A DNA stretch of 64,000 bases, taken from assembly GCA_963794475.1 (NCBI GenBank), contig CAWCDW010000002.1:124001-188000 (forward strand). Reading direction: 5' to 3'. A program made the translations under genes and the position numbers. Position 1 is the first letter of the stretch; each line of letters starts with the position of its first letter. Positions 54,790-63,501 of the stretch are shown one piece after another. The DNA comes from GAS188 sp963794475. Its GTDB lineage: Bacteria; Pseudomonadota; Alphaproteobacteria; Rhizobiales; Beijerinckiaceae. Below the pieces are notes generated by a model. That model had not been told where the DNA came from, did no database searches, and worked only from the letters and a program-made list of their open reading frames with translations.

Positions 54790-55212
54790 GCTGACCACGA
54801 CCTCGACTTGCAACATTTTGGAACTTTTTAGGAAGTTTTTCACGACATTTGTCGCCGATGGGTCCAGCCTGTGCCCTGCCGTTTTCGCGCGCCGCACGTG
54901 GGCTTCTGGGTCGCGCTGGCGTTCATCATTTCTCGGCAGCTGGCGGAGCGTCAATCGCATTCTTTCAAGAGAACAAAGAATAGTTGCGGGACTCAACCAT
55001 GAAGCACGCATCAGTTCCGACGGCGAGAACTACGTCTCCAGCGACGGTTTTCATTTTCCGGAAGCCACAACAAATTGGTTTCGTCGCGCGCCTCCTTGAG
55101 GCGCTTCATCACTCACGGAGCCTTCAGGCGGAAAGGGTCCTCAGGGCGCATCATCATCTGCTCGCCGGCAGCCGGGATACCTGTCAGCAATCCAAGACTA
55201 GGGGTGACAGCA
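54790..55212. other. Intergenic region between divergent regulator and small membrane protein
   Basis: No supported gene. An AT-rich block at 54817-54850 (TTTTTAGGAAGTTTTT) directly upstream of the regulator start is the likely promoter area. Confidence 0.4.
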
Positions 55213-55401
55213 ATGTTGATTGCTGAGCGGTCTTCCCAAAGCAAAAGATCTCTTCCGGCTCCTAGCGAGAACGTCCTTCTCGTCATCGTCGCTTTCGCGT
55301 TCCTGGCTCTTCACGTCCTGGTTGGAATGTTTGTGCATCCCGCATCACCCCACGAACCGACCCAAGAACTGGAGCAGATGGCGGCTGCATACGGCGATTA
55401 G
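55213..55401 (+). CDS. Small single-helix membrane protein (62 aa)
   Basis: ATG 55213 is preceded by AGGGG 8 nt upstream. The 62-residue product has a polar N-terminus (MLIAERSSQSKRSLPAPSE), one hydrophobic helix (NVLLVIVAFAFLALHVLVGM) and an acidic tail (EPTQELEQMAAAYGD). It lies 43 nt upstream of the TSUP transporter in the same direction, so co-transcription is likely. No family recognised. Confidence 0.55.
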   Translation: MLIAERSSQSKRSLPAPSENVLLVIVAFAFLALHVLVGMFVHPASPHEPTQELEQMAAAYGD

Positions 55402-55444
55402 CGGCAGTCAGTTGAGACCGGCGCAGTTTGATCGGGCGAGGACA

Positions 55445-56179
55445 ATGATCATGAGCGGCATTGGTTCTTTTTTTCTGCTGAGCGTCGCTGTTTTTCTTGG
55501 AGCTTTCGTTTCCGGCTTTGCGGGATTTGCCTTCTCGGCCGTGGCAGGTGCGATTCTCCTTCACACATTGTTGCCGATGGAAGTCGTGCCGCTGATGATG
55601 GCCTGCAGCGTCGGTGTGCAGGCGACCAATCTCTGGGCGCTACGCCGGGACATCGAATGGAAGCAAAGTCTTGTGCTGGTGCTCGGTGGAATTCTGGGCG
55701 TGCCGATTGCTGTCTGGCTGCTGCAAAACACCGATGCCCGGATATTCCGGGAAGTATTCGGTCTCGTAGTCATCATCTACGCCGGTTACATGTTATTCCG
55801 ACCTGGCCTCTCCAATCTCAAGTTGATGAACCCAAGCCGTAATGCGCTTGTCGGCTTTGGTGGCGGCTTGATCGGCGGGCTGACGGCCATGCCGGGCGCA
55901 CTGCCGACTATCTGGTGCGACATGCATGGCGTTCCCAAGAACCAGCAGCGCGGCCTGGTTCAGCCGTTTATCGCAGCGATGCAGATCTTCGCGCTTGCAC
56001 TCATGCTCATGCATCATAGCCTGTCGATCGGGGTGTTCGCCAATCTTCTCTTGAGCATTCCGGCTTTAATCGCGGGCGCCGTGCTCGGCATCCTCGCGTT
56101 CCGCAATGTCAGTGAGCAAATTTTCAGACGCCTCATTCTTTTGGTCTTGCTTGTGTCGGGTCTGTTGTTGGTCGTGTGA
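55445..56179 (+). CDS. TSUP/TauE-SafE family membrane transporter
   Basis: This 244-aa inner-membrane protein has seven to eight hydrophobic helices and the family features: GAFVSGFAGFAFSAVAGAILL in the first repeat and GFGGGLIGGLTAMPGALPTIWCDMHG in the second. Relatives export or import sulfite, sulfonates or related small organic anions. ATG 55445 (GAGG 4 nt upstream) is chosen; MSGIG at 55451 is an alternative. No sulfur-metabolism gene is adjacent, so the substrate remains open. Confidence 0.88.
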   Translation: MIMSGIGSFFLLSVAVFLGAFVSGFAGFAFSAVAGAILLHTLLPMEVVPLMMACSVGVQATNLWALRRDIEWKQSLVLVLGGILGVPIAVWLLQNTDARIFREVFGLVVIIYAGYMLFRPGLSNLKLMNPSRNALVGFGGGLIGGLTAMPGALPTIWCDMHGVPKNQQRGLVQPFIAAMQIFALALMLMHHSLSIGVFANLLLSIPALIAGAVLGILAFRNVSEQIFRRLILLVLLVSGLLLVV

Positions 56180-56594
56180 GCCGAACTCATCCGGCCTGAT
56201 TGTGCGAACAACCAAAACTTTTCGGATATCGTGATGACCGAATGTGCGGCGATCTTCGGGTTCGTTGTCGCCCTCAAGGCCGGTCGGGAATAATCCTTAG
56301 CGCGTCTATAGCAGGCGCGGGGAAAAGCAATTTTTTCTTTTTTGCATGTCTGCTGATGGCCCGAGTCGGCCATAGCCGTCCTTCAATCATACGTCCGCTT
56401 TCGAGAACCGCCGCATTGGCGGGGAACGGCCGCAATGGGCGCGAATCAGCCGTGACTTGGGTGAGCCGATAGCAGACAGACGGCTTTCGATCACAAAAAA
56501 CTCGATCACGGACAGAGCGATTTGGGAAGAGGTTTCAAATTCGGACGCGCGGCGTCCGCGTGAATGTGGTCCGCGCGAGCATCCCGAGGCTCGG
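56180..56594. other. Intergenic region with repeat copy
   Basis: No supported gene. Holds the second copy of the 38-nt repeat (56436-56473), a CCGCATTGGCGGGG-type palindrome just before it, and a T-rich tract at 56330-56343. Confidence 0.4.
56436..56473 (+). repeat. Dispersed intergenic repeat, copy 2
   Basis: Partner of 53002-53039; five mismatches in 38 nt by manual alignment, same orientation. Confidence 0.6.
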
Positions 56595-57068
56595 TCATGG
56601 CACTCCCACCGGCAGCGCGACGACGCCCGCATGAAGTTCGTTCGCCGTGCGCTCGCAGCTGATCGGGTTCACGCGCACGGGGTTTGCCGCCCCCGCATAA
56701 CCGCCCGGAGCGGTGATCCAGGTGCCAGCCGCGCTCAGCTCGGACCATTCCCTGAGCCCTTGCAGCTGTGCCCACTCGATGAGGCGATGCGTATCATCAT
56801 CAGCATGCTGTATGGTGTCCTCGGGAATGAGGTGCGGTGACCCTCGTCCGAAGCCGGCCCCGCAACCCACGAGCCAGAGCGATTTGTTCCACAGCCGCTC
56901 GAAGCGCTCAGCAACTACCGGATGCTTATGCTCCTCAACCAGAGCGGCCGCTCGCAGCTCTGCGGCTCCATTGAGGTGAGCCTCAGTCTCGGCGGCCCGA
57001 GCCGGGGGGCCGGTGGCGATCATGCCGAGCCCGATGAGAGCGGCGGCAAATACCAGCTGAGCGCTCAT
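56595..57068 (-). CDS. Secreted unknown protein (157 aa)
   Basis: ATG 57068 has GAGG 6 nt upstream and begins a clear signal peptide (MSAQLVFAAALIGLGMIATG, cleavage near ARAAE). The mature part is hydrophilic, with one Cys in LVGCGAGFGRGSP and another near the C-terminus (ISCERTANELHAG), possibly a disulfide. EEHKHPVVAERFERLW and HRLIEWAQLQGLREW are predicted helices. I do not recognise the family. It lies alone, divergent from the scar region on its right. Confidence 0.6.
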   Translation of the reverse strand: MSAQLVFAAALIGLGMIATGPPARAAETEAHLNGAAELRAAALVEEHKHPVVAERFERLWNKSLWLVGCGAGFGRGSPHLIPEDTIQHADDDTHRLIEWAQLQGLREWSELSAAGTWITAPGGYAGAANPVRVNPISCERTANELHAGVVALPVGVP

Positions 57069-57549
57069 CGGCTTCCTCGTTGTGGTTGAAGGCGCATCAC
57101 TTCGGAGATGCGTCAGCGCGAGCCCCCTGTCTGGGCCCGAGGTCTCGCTCATAACCGGCATGAACGCAAGACACCGGCCGCAAAGTCGAAGCCTACGCCC
57201 AATAAAATAAATTGATCTTAATCGCTTGCGTCCGATGCCTCGGGATCGCTGGTCATCTCGTCCGCATAGACGTTGCTGCCCATGTTTAACATGATTGAAT
57301 TTTGCAAAACGTCCTTCGAGACAGCCCGCAGTTACAATCTCTGCCTAATATCAAACACTACCCCGTATGGTATATTATATGTGTCCCTGTAGTCTGACCG
57401 TGGACAGGTGAATATTAGGCCTGACAGTCCGACGTCGGGGACAGTATTGTAGTATTTCGGTCGGCTTTTCAGGTTACAGTCCGATATGAGGACCGTCTGT
57501 CCCTGCAATCGGACCGAGTTTTAAATTTTGCGCCGCGGGTTTCAAACGC
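57069..57549. other. AT-rich, repeat-bearing scar region
   Basis: No gene. The left half (57180-57380) is AT-rich. The right half holds TGTCCCTG-type direct repeats at 57382-57400 and 57498-57516 (16 of 19 bases) and an imperfect 24-bp palindrome around CCGACGTCGG (57429-57438). The repeats end where the ornithine cyclodeaminase homology is cut off, suggesting the trace of a past insertion or deletion. Confidence 0.5.
57382..57516. repeat. GTCC/GGAC repeat cluster
   Basis: Two direct repeats (57382-57400 and 57498-57516) enclose a palindromic GACAGTCCGACGTCGGGGAC block and further GGACAG/ACAGTCCGA units. They resemble iterons or remnants of mobile-element ends, but no element was identified. 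Confidence 0.5.
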
Positions 57550-58411
57550 ATAAATGCGTTCGACCGCAATTCCCACCGATTTGAACACTGTCGTTGCTGC
57601 GCGAGGCGGAATTTTCGAACGAGCAAAGATTTCCCCCCGCTTCCGCGAAGATCGGCGCCTTGGACAAGATGACGTCACCCGCCTCCTTGAGCGCGGCTTC
57701 CTGAGAGTTGACGACGAGAATGTTTCGCATGACGGCATCATCGAGTTCTCGCCAGTTGGGGCGCGCGGCGCCGACGGCATTAACATGGGCGCCAGGCTTC
57801 AACCAATCACCTTTGAGAACCGGCTGCGTCGCGCTCGTCACCGTCACGATCACGTCTGCGTCTCTGACGGCATGTTCCGCATCGTCCATCGGCTTGATGC
57901 CGTGAGCCGTTGCGAACCGGCGCGCGTGCTCGGCCGTCCGGCTCCACACGCGCACTTCGTCGAACTCGCAGACATGGCGCAGCGCCATGAGGTGGGCGCG
58001 GGCCTGAACCCCACATCCCAGGAGCGCAAGGATCTTGGCGTCAGACGCAAGATGCTTTGTCACCGCCGCCGAGACGGCGGCTGTGCGCATCTCAGTAATG
58101 AGACGGCCATCCAGAAAGGCCAAGGGACGCCCGTCCCGCGGCTCGAAAAGCATGATCATTGCGAGGTGAGTCGGCACTTCCGTACCGGCGTTCTTCGGGA
58201 AGAAGCAAACGAGCTTCGCTCCCATCCCACTTTCGGCAACCGCGGGCATGATTCCGAGAAAACGCTCTCCCTCTTCGATCGTAAGCATGTTGCGTACCGG
58301 CTGAAGGACGCGGCCGGCGGAGAAATCCGTAAGCGCTTTTTCCATTGCGGGGATAAGGTGTTCGTATTTCAGCACCTTTGCGACATCGGCTTCTGTAAGT
58401 GTGAGGATCAT
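57550..58411 (-). pseudogene. Ornithine cyclodeaminase/mu-crystallin family, frameshifted and 3'-truncated
   Basis: From ATG 58411 (MILTLTEADVAKVLKYE) the frame encodes an NAD-dependent family member: substrate Lys/Arg region (SGMGAKLVCFFPKNAG), GRLITEMRTAAVSAAV, nucleotide-binding GCGVQARAHLMAL and DVILSKAPIFAEAG. One extra base in the C6 run at 57633-57638 then shifts the frame. The other frame continues GEIFARSKIPPRAATTVFKS and VGIAVE, after which homology ends about 20 residues early, at the repeat scar. The family makes proline from ornithine or reduces ketimines. Most likely nonfunctional. Confidence 0.8.
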
Positions 58412-58559
58412 CACGACGATCTCCTCCGCCGACGAAGCCGTCGTACGATCCCGCTGGAGGCACGGCGCGCTCATCGCTTCATTCGATTACTTACCATAGC
58501 ACCCGCTCCCTCAACTCGACATCGGCGATTGATATTGCGTGTCGGCATCCGGGGTCCTT

Positions 58560-60038
58560 ATGCTTCGGGGCCGGTGGCTGACCTCCATCGGCACGCATTT
58601 TGAACAGGATCCGCTGGCATTGGAATTTCCTTCGCTTTCCAGGAAAATGCGGTTCGCGAACAACCTCCCCCAGGCAAACGCCAAGGCGTATTTCTTGGCG
58701 GGCGGATGCGTGGCGCTCGCTTTCGGCGCGGAGCTCCTCCTCGGCACGATTATCGGGGACTTCGTCAGCTTGAGCTCGTTCTATCCGGCCGTTCTCGCCA
58801 GCGCGCTTCTGGGGGTCGGTCCGGGCATTTTCGCCGCCGTCCTCAGCCTTTTCCTGGCTTGGTTCGTCCTTCTTCCTCCCGCCTTCTCCCTTGCCCTGGA
58901 ACACGCGCAGGAACTTTGGCAGCTCATTTTGTTCACGATCTCCGCTGCTTTGATCATCGCCGTCGCAAGCGCTTACCGGAAAGCGCAATCCGCCCGTAAC
59001 GACGCGAACGAGCTATTCAAGACCGTGCAGGATATATCGACGGAGGGCATCGTCCTCTACGGTGCGGTGCGCGATGAGGCTGGCCAAGTCCTCGATCTCG
59101 AATATCGCTACGCGAACCCAGCCGCCCTCGGATTCATGACGAAGAGCGATCCCAAACGCGTGGTCGGCGGCCGGTTGCTCGAGAGGCTGCCGCTGGCGCG
59201 GGATCATCCGCAACTCTTCCCGCGATACCTCAAGGTGCTGGCGACGGGCGAGACCTCCGAAGCCGAATACGAGGTTGGTGGGCGCTGGTTTCAAAGCAGC
59301 GTGGCCAAGCTGCAAGATGGGCTCGTGGTCTCGGTTCGAGACGTATCCGCGAAACACCGAAGCGACGAAGTCCAAAAGCTGCTCGCGCAGGAACTCCATC
59401 ATCGCGTGAAGAACATGCTCGCGACCGTGGTCTCCATGACCAACTTCACCGCAAGGGACGCGAGCTCAGCGGCCGAGCTCAAGGAGAAACTGCTTGGGCG
59501 GTTTCACGCCATGGGTCGCGCGCATGAGCTTCTGGTCGCGAGCTCGTGGACGGATGCCTTGGTCGGCGAGGTCGTTCGCGGAACGCTCGATCCGCACTTG
59601 CAATCGAACGCCCACCGCTTCGTCATCCTCGGGCCCGAGGTTGCCATCGAGCCGGATACCGCCCTTGCCCTCAATATGGCGCTGCATGAGCTCGCCACGA
59701 ATGCGGTGAAATATGGGGCACTATCTGCCCAGCACGGGCAAGTCGAAATTCGATGGGTCTTCGAGCGTCCTTTTTTCCTTCGCCTCTCCTGGTGTGAAAC
59801 GGGCGGTCCGCCTGTCGACCGGCCCGGCAGCCAGGGTTTCGGCACACGCCTGCTCGAAAGAGCTTTCGCCAGCTTGGAAGGCGGGAGCGTTTCACTTGTG
59901 TTTGCGAGAGCTGGCGTCAATTGCGAAATCATATTCAAGGCGAAGCCCAACGAGCCCGGCGTCTCGGTGGGCACGGTCGAGATCGCGAACGCCGAATCGG
60001 TTACCTTCAGCTCGCAACCGCTTCCGAACTCCGCTTGA
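58560..60038 (+). CDS. HWE-family sensor histidine kinase with DUF4118 membrane domain
   Basis: This roughly 492-aa protein has four transmembrane helices of the DUF4118 type (AYFLAGGCVALAFGAELLLG, SSFYPAVLASALLGVGPG, LILFTISAALIIAVASAY), a PAS-like domain (ELFKTVQDISTEGIVLYG) and a C-terminal HWE kinase core. The phospho-acceptor box is LAQELHHRVKNMLATV, the ATP-binding N-box HELATNAVKYGALS, and WCE follows. HWE kinases are frequent in Rhizobiales and often serve light or general stress signalling. Start is uncertain: GTG 58539, ATG 58560 or ATG 58647. No response regulator is adjacent. Confidence 0.9.
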   Translation: MLRGRWLTSIGTHFEQDPLALEFPSLSRKMRFANNLPQANAKAYFLAGGCVALAFGAELLLGTIIGDFVSLSSFYPAVLASALLGVGPGIFAAVLSLFLAWFVLLPPAFSLALEHAQELWQLILFTISAALIIAVASAYRKAQSARNDANELFKTVQDISTEGIVLYGAVRDEAGQVLDLEYRYANPAALGFMTKSDPKRVVGGRLLERLPLARDHPQLFPRYLKVLATGETSEAEYEVGGRWFQSSVAKLQDGLVVSVRDVSAKHRSDEVQKLLAQELHHRVKNMLATVVSMTNFTARDASSAAELKEKLLGRFHAMGRAHELLVASSWTDALVGEVVRGTLDPHLQSNAHRFVILGPEVAIEPDTALALNMALHELATNAVKYGALSAQHGQVEIRWVFERPFFLRLSWCETGGPPVDRPGSQGFGTRLLERAFASLEGGSVSLVFARAGVNCEIIFKAKPNEPGVSVGTVEIANAESVTFSSQPLPNSA

Positions 60039-60335
60039 GCGGCGTCAGGCCGCGCTCGCTCGGTTGCCCCTGGGCTCGTTGCGGAGCCGGCATATCTTCA
60101 AGAGCCCTTTTTTCTCGCGGCGAAGCGGAGGAAGGCTTGGATGAGACCGAAAGAATATCCGCGACAGGTAAAAGGACAGGCCGATAATTCTGTGATATCA
60201 CGGCTCGGGTTCGCCAGAACATAAGCAACGCCATCCTGATCAAATGGATGCGACCGGGATTTCTCGCCAACACTTCCGAGTAAAGATTCCACGTAGGACT
60301 TCAAAAATAACTGAACGCGCGGATAGGAGATGCTC

Positions 60336-60836
60336 ATGCGGCCAAGCTTCTTCTCCTTCGTGAAGCTGATCCGGGGAAAACGCGCTCGAGCCCTTCTCCT
60401 GGTCGCCTCGTCCATCGCCTTGGCGGGTTGCGCGGGGACGCCCGGCAAATCCGCCCTGCCGCCGCGCGCGACGCCGGCGGCCTATCCCGTCGACAGATTG
60501 GTCGGGAAATGGGGCGTCGCCTCTTACCGCCAAGACAAGGACAAGGGGCGGACGGAGGCGATGGCGCGGGCCCAGTGCAAGCTGCCTTATGTGATCACGA
60601 AGGGCCCGACGGACGGCGTCATCATGCATGTGGCCGACGACACTACGCCGCATGAGTTGACGTTGAAGGGGGGCCCCGGCGGCAAGACCTATCTCGGCTT
60701 CGAAGGCCCGCCCGGCGACGATCAAGACCGCGAAATCCTGTCGATGAGCGAGAACATGTTCGTCGTGCGCTACATCAATCCCGAAACCAACGATCGCTAC
60801 GGCACGCTCATCTACGTCAGATGCAAGACCGCCTAG
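60336..60836 (+). CDS. Unknown lipoprotein (166 aa)
   Basis: The N-terminus has a basic segment (RPSFFSFVKLIRGKRAR), a hydrophobic stretch and a lipobox (IALAGC), so it is lipidated at Cys about 32 and probably located in the outer or inner membrane facing the periplasm. The mature domain (VDRLVGKWGVASYRQDKDKG; VRYINPETNDRYGTLIYVRC) looks like a small beta-rich fold. AGGAG lies 6 nt before ATG 60336. It is followed 29 nt later by an L,D-transpeptidase on the same strand, suggesting a cell-envelope role. Confidence 0.8.
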   Translation: MRPSFFSFVKLIRGKRARALLLVASSIALAGCAGTPGKSALPPRATPAAYPVDRLVGKWGVASYRQDKDKGRTEAMARAQCKLPYVITKGPTDGVIMHVADDTTPHELTLKGGPGGKTYLGFEGPPGDDQDREILSMSENMFVVRYINPETNDRYGTLIYVRCKTA

Positions 60837-60865
60837 CGCTGAGCCGAAAAAGCAAAGGAGTTACC

Positions 60866-61519
60866 ATGCCTGCAACCGCCCACAGCCGGGCTCCCGGAAC
60901 CCTTCGGTCCGCCGCGATGCTCGCCCTTTTCGCCACGGGCGTTTGGCTCGTCGGCAGCGCGCCCGCACGGTCGCAAGCCGCGTCTGCATCGGCGATGCAG
61001 GAGACCCTCGATGTCGGCGACGAGCCGGGCCGCGTCTCGACCGAGGAAGTCGTCATCACTGACGGTCCATTCCGCCGACAACTGGTTTTTTTCCGCACGA
61101 CCGCGGCACCCGGCACGGTCGAGATCCATACCGCGGAGCGGTTCTTGTATGTCAACCTCGGCAACAACCGGGCGCTGCGCTACGGGATCGGCGTCGGGCG
61201 CGAAGGGTTTCAATGGTCGGGCCAGGTGACGATCGCGCGCAAGGCGGAATGGCCCGATTGGACGCCGCCGCCGGAGATGATTGCGCGGCAGCCTTACCTG
61301 CCCCGCTTCATGGCGGGAGGACCCGGCAATCCGCTGGGCGCGCGCGCCATGTATCTCGGCGGCACCGTCTATCGCATTCACGGCACCAATCAGCCCGAAA
61401 CCATCGGGCAATCGGTTTCGTCGGGCTGTTTTCGCCTCGCCAATGGCGATGTCGTCGATCTCTATTCGCGCGTGAATGTCGGCACGAAAGTCATCGTGCG
61501 CCATGCCGCGAGCCTGTGA
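60866..61519 (+). CDS. L,D-transpeptidase (YkuD domain)
   Basis: This 217-aa periplasmic enzyme has a signal peptide (LALFATGVWLVGSAPARSQA) and a YkuD domain with the conserved HGTNQPETIGQSVSSGCFRL: His and the nucleophilic Cys of L,D-transpeptidases. It forms 3-3 peptidoglycan cross-links or attaches outer-membrane proteins to peptidoglycan. AAAGGAG sits 6 nt before ATG 60866. Its last codons and stop are part of a 16-bp sequence repeated three times (61503-61550). It probably forms an operon with the lipoprotein upstream. Confidence 0.92.
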   Translation: MPATAHSRAPGTLRSAAMLALFATGVWLVGSAPARSQAASASAMQETLDVGDEPGRVSTEEVVITDGPFRRQLVFFRTTAAPGTVEIHTAERFLYVNLGNNRALRYGIGVGREGFQWSGQVTIARKAEWPDWTPPPEMIARQPYLPRFMAGGPGNPLGARAMYLGGTVYRIHGTNQPETIGQSVSSGCFRLANGDVVDLYSRVNVGTKVIVRHAASL

Positions 61520-61550
61520 TGCCGCGAGCCTGTGATGCCGCGAGCCTGTG
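61503..61550 (+). repeat. Triple 16-bp tandem repeat over the transpeptidase stop
   Basis: ATGCCGCGAGCCTGTG is repeated three times without mismatch, followed by AT. The first copy holds the last codons and the start of the TGA stop. The unit is not a multiple of three, so copies 2 and 3 are untranslated; slippage changing copy number would not alter the protein as long as copy 1 and the next base pair remain. Confidence 0.9.
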
Positions 61551-61589
61551 ATTTGGGCATGTCGTCGAACGCCAAGCCGAGGAGTCATC

Positions 61590-62624
61590 ATGAGAGCGCG
61601 AACCGCTAGCCCGAGCATCGGCCTTCTCGGCATGGCCGCGGCGCTTTGGGTTTTCGCTGCCTCGGTCGCCGGGGCCGCGACGCTCGACACCGTCAAGCAG
61701 CGAGGGACCTTGAGCTGCGGCGTCAGCCAGGGATTGCCTGGATTTTCGGACCGTGACGCGCAAGGAAACTGGTCGGGGTTCGACGTGGATTTTTGCCGCG
61801 CCTTGGCGGCCGCGGTTTTCGACGATCCCAAGAAGGTGACCTTCGTGCCGCTCTCGGCATTGGAGCGCTTCGACGCGCTCAAGGGCGGCAAGATCGATGT
61901 GCTTTCTCGTAATTCCACCTGGACGCTCGATCGTGAGGCGGGCTCGGGCCTGCTCTTCGCGTCGGTCATTTATTACGATGGCCAAGGCTTCATGGTGGCC
62001 CGGCGATTGCAGGTGACCTCGGCGCTCGAGCTCGACAAGGCCTCGGTCTGCGTTCAGAAGGGAACAACCACCGAGCTCAATCTTGCCGATTTTTTCCGCA
62101 CCAATTCGATGACGTATCGCGAGCTTGCCTTCGATACGCTGGGCGATGCGATCAAGGCCTTCGACAGCGGTCAGTGCGACGTGTTCACGGCCGATCAATC
62201 GGCGCTTTATGCCGAGCGTCTCGGCCTCAGCAAACCGGAGTCCACGGATATTCTTCCTGACGTGATCTCCAAGGAGCCTTTGGGACCGGTGGTGCGCAGT
62301 GACGACATCGCATGGTTCAACATCGTGAAATGGGTCGGCTTCGCGCTCGTCGACGCCGAAGAGCTCGGAATCGGCGCGGACAATGGTGCGGAAGCGCTTG
62401 CCTCGACGAAGCCGGACGCGAGGCGCTTCACCGGGGCCGACGGCGATTTCGGCCGCCGGCTCGGCCTCGACAATGCCTGGGCTCTGCAAGCGGTGCGGGC
62501 CGTCGGGCATTATGGCGAGATGTTCGAGCGCAACATCGGCTCGCACTCTCGCCTCGGCGTGCCGCGCGGCCTGAACCAGCTCTGGTCGCAAGGCGGAATT
62601 CTCTACGCGCCCCCCATGCGCTGA
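61590..62624 (+). CDS. Amino-acid ABC transporter substrate-binding protein (AapJ/BztA-like), orphan
   Basis: This 344-aa periplasmic protein has a signal peptide (cleavage near AGAAT, residue about 32) and the family-3 solute-binding fold: TLDTVKQRGTLSCGVSQGLPGF, GNWSGFDVDFCRALAAAVF, the VLSRNSTWTLDRE ligand loop and VQKGTTTELNLADFF. Close relatives bind glutamate, aspartate and other general L-amino acids. GAGGAG lies 6 nt before ATG 61590. The usual aapQMP permease and ATPase genes do not follow, so it must use a transporter elsewhere or act as a sensor. Confidence 0.92.
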   Translation: MRARTASPSIGLLGMAAALWVFAASVAGAATLDTVKQRGTLSCGVSQGLPGFSDRDAQGNWSGFDVDFCRALAAAVFDDPKKVTFVPLSALERFDALKGGKIDVLSRNSTWTLDREAGSGLLFASVIYYDGQGFMVARRLQVTSALELDKASVCVQKGTTTELNLADFFRTNSMTYRELAFDTLGDAIKAFDSGQCDVFTADQSALYAERLGLSKPESTDILPDVISKEPLGPVVRSDDIAWFNIVKWVGFALVDAEELGIGADNGAEALASTKPDARRFTGADGDFGRRLGLDNAWALQAVRAVGHYGEMFERNIGSHSRLGVPRGLNQLWSQGGILYAPPMR

Positions 62625-62663
62625 AAATCTATTCGTCCTAACGCTTGCGGCGATCGGCGAAAT

Positions 62664-62861
62664 TCAACCGCGGCCTGAGCTTCGCGCGCCGCGTTTGGCG
62701 TTATCAGCCGCGTCGCGGGCCATCGCCATATATTTTTCCGCGGCCTGAAGCAGCGAGAGCCTCGTCGCCCAATCGGATGACCGCGCTCGACGGCGCGCGG
62801 CTGCCGCCATTGCGCGATAGCGGGCGGCGACCTCGCCAGGGTTTTCCGCGCGATTTGCCAT
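62664..62861 (-). CDS. Small unknown helical protein (65 aa)
   Basis: ATG 62861 (MANRAENPGEVAARYRAMAA) or ATG 62870 starts a short Arg/Ala-rich frame with two likely helices (WATRLSLLQAAEKYMAMARD). It resembles small rhizobial proteins with Ala- and Arg-rich helical repeats, but I cannot name it. No strong RBS; the stop is close to the converging binding-protein gene. The longer frame at 62936 is less likely. Confidence 0.45.
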   Translation of the reverse strand: MANRAENPGEVAARYRAMAAAARRRARSSDWATRLSLLQAAEKYMAMARDAADNAKRGARSSGRG

Positions 62862-63117
62862 GATGCCCATCAACAAAGAGAAAGGCGCGCGGGTTCCGTA
62901 TGGTGAAACAGATGCGCGGTCTTGTCCCGTGCCCAAGGATATCCGAAATCAAGACAAGCTTTCTTGTGAGCGAATAAAAAGAAACAAGAGACGAAAGCTG
63001 AACGATTGTTTCACAAAAAATACTTTGGGTAACTTTTTGAGAATATTTACTTTGTTACGATGGAAGTCGAAAAGATCGTCCTTCTGATTATTTCACGAGC
63101 CCAGGAGAGTCAGCGCG

Positions 63118-63459
63118 ATGTCGTCAGATGGCCATGTCGCCGCGGCGCTTTACGCCTTCGCCAAGGACATCAGGCGAAAGGCCGATCCCGGCCGGACAGC
63201 GCCCGCTTCGCAAAGGAATGGGGAATTTCGCCAGCAGAACCTGGAGCAGCTCGCGGCGCAAGCGGAAGGGCTCGCAGCCAATCCGCGAAAGGCGACCTAC
63301 CAAGCTTTCGAGCGTATTCTCAAGCAAGCCGAGGAGCTTGGCGCTCCCGCCGAACGCGACATCGTGATCGCGGTTGCGAGCGCCTTCATGCAGCGCCCGT
63401 ATGTTTCAGAGCACCGCCTTCGCGCCTCGCCGGAGGCCAAATCATCAGCCGGCGGCTGA
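63118..63459 (+). CDS. Unknown soluble protein (113 aa)
   Basis: ATG 63118 has AGGAG about 11 nt upstream. The product (MSSDGHVAAALYAFAKDIRR...) is helical and charged, with LEQLAAQAEGLAANPRKATY and FERILKQAEELGAPAERDIV, and no signal peptide or membrane helix. The AT-rich stretch before it (62950-63080) is a likely promoter. No family recognised. Confidence 0.5.
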   Translation: MSSDGHVAAALYAFAKDIRRKADPGRTAPASQRNGEFRQQNLEQLAAQAEGLAANPRKATYQAFERILKQAEELGAPAERDIVIAVASAFMQRPYVSEHRLRASPEAKSSAGG

Positions 63460-63501
63460 TCCGCATCCACTTTCGGCCGAAGCGGAAAGCCGCAGCGTGG
63501 A

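Noticed and set aside
61503..61550. Possible CRISPR-like repeats
   Set aside because: The three 16-bp units are contiguous with no spacers; a simple tandem repeat.
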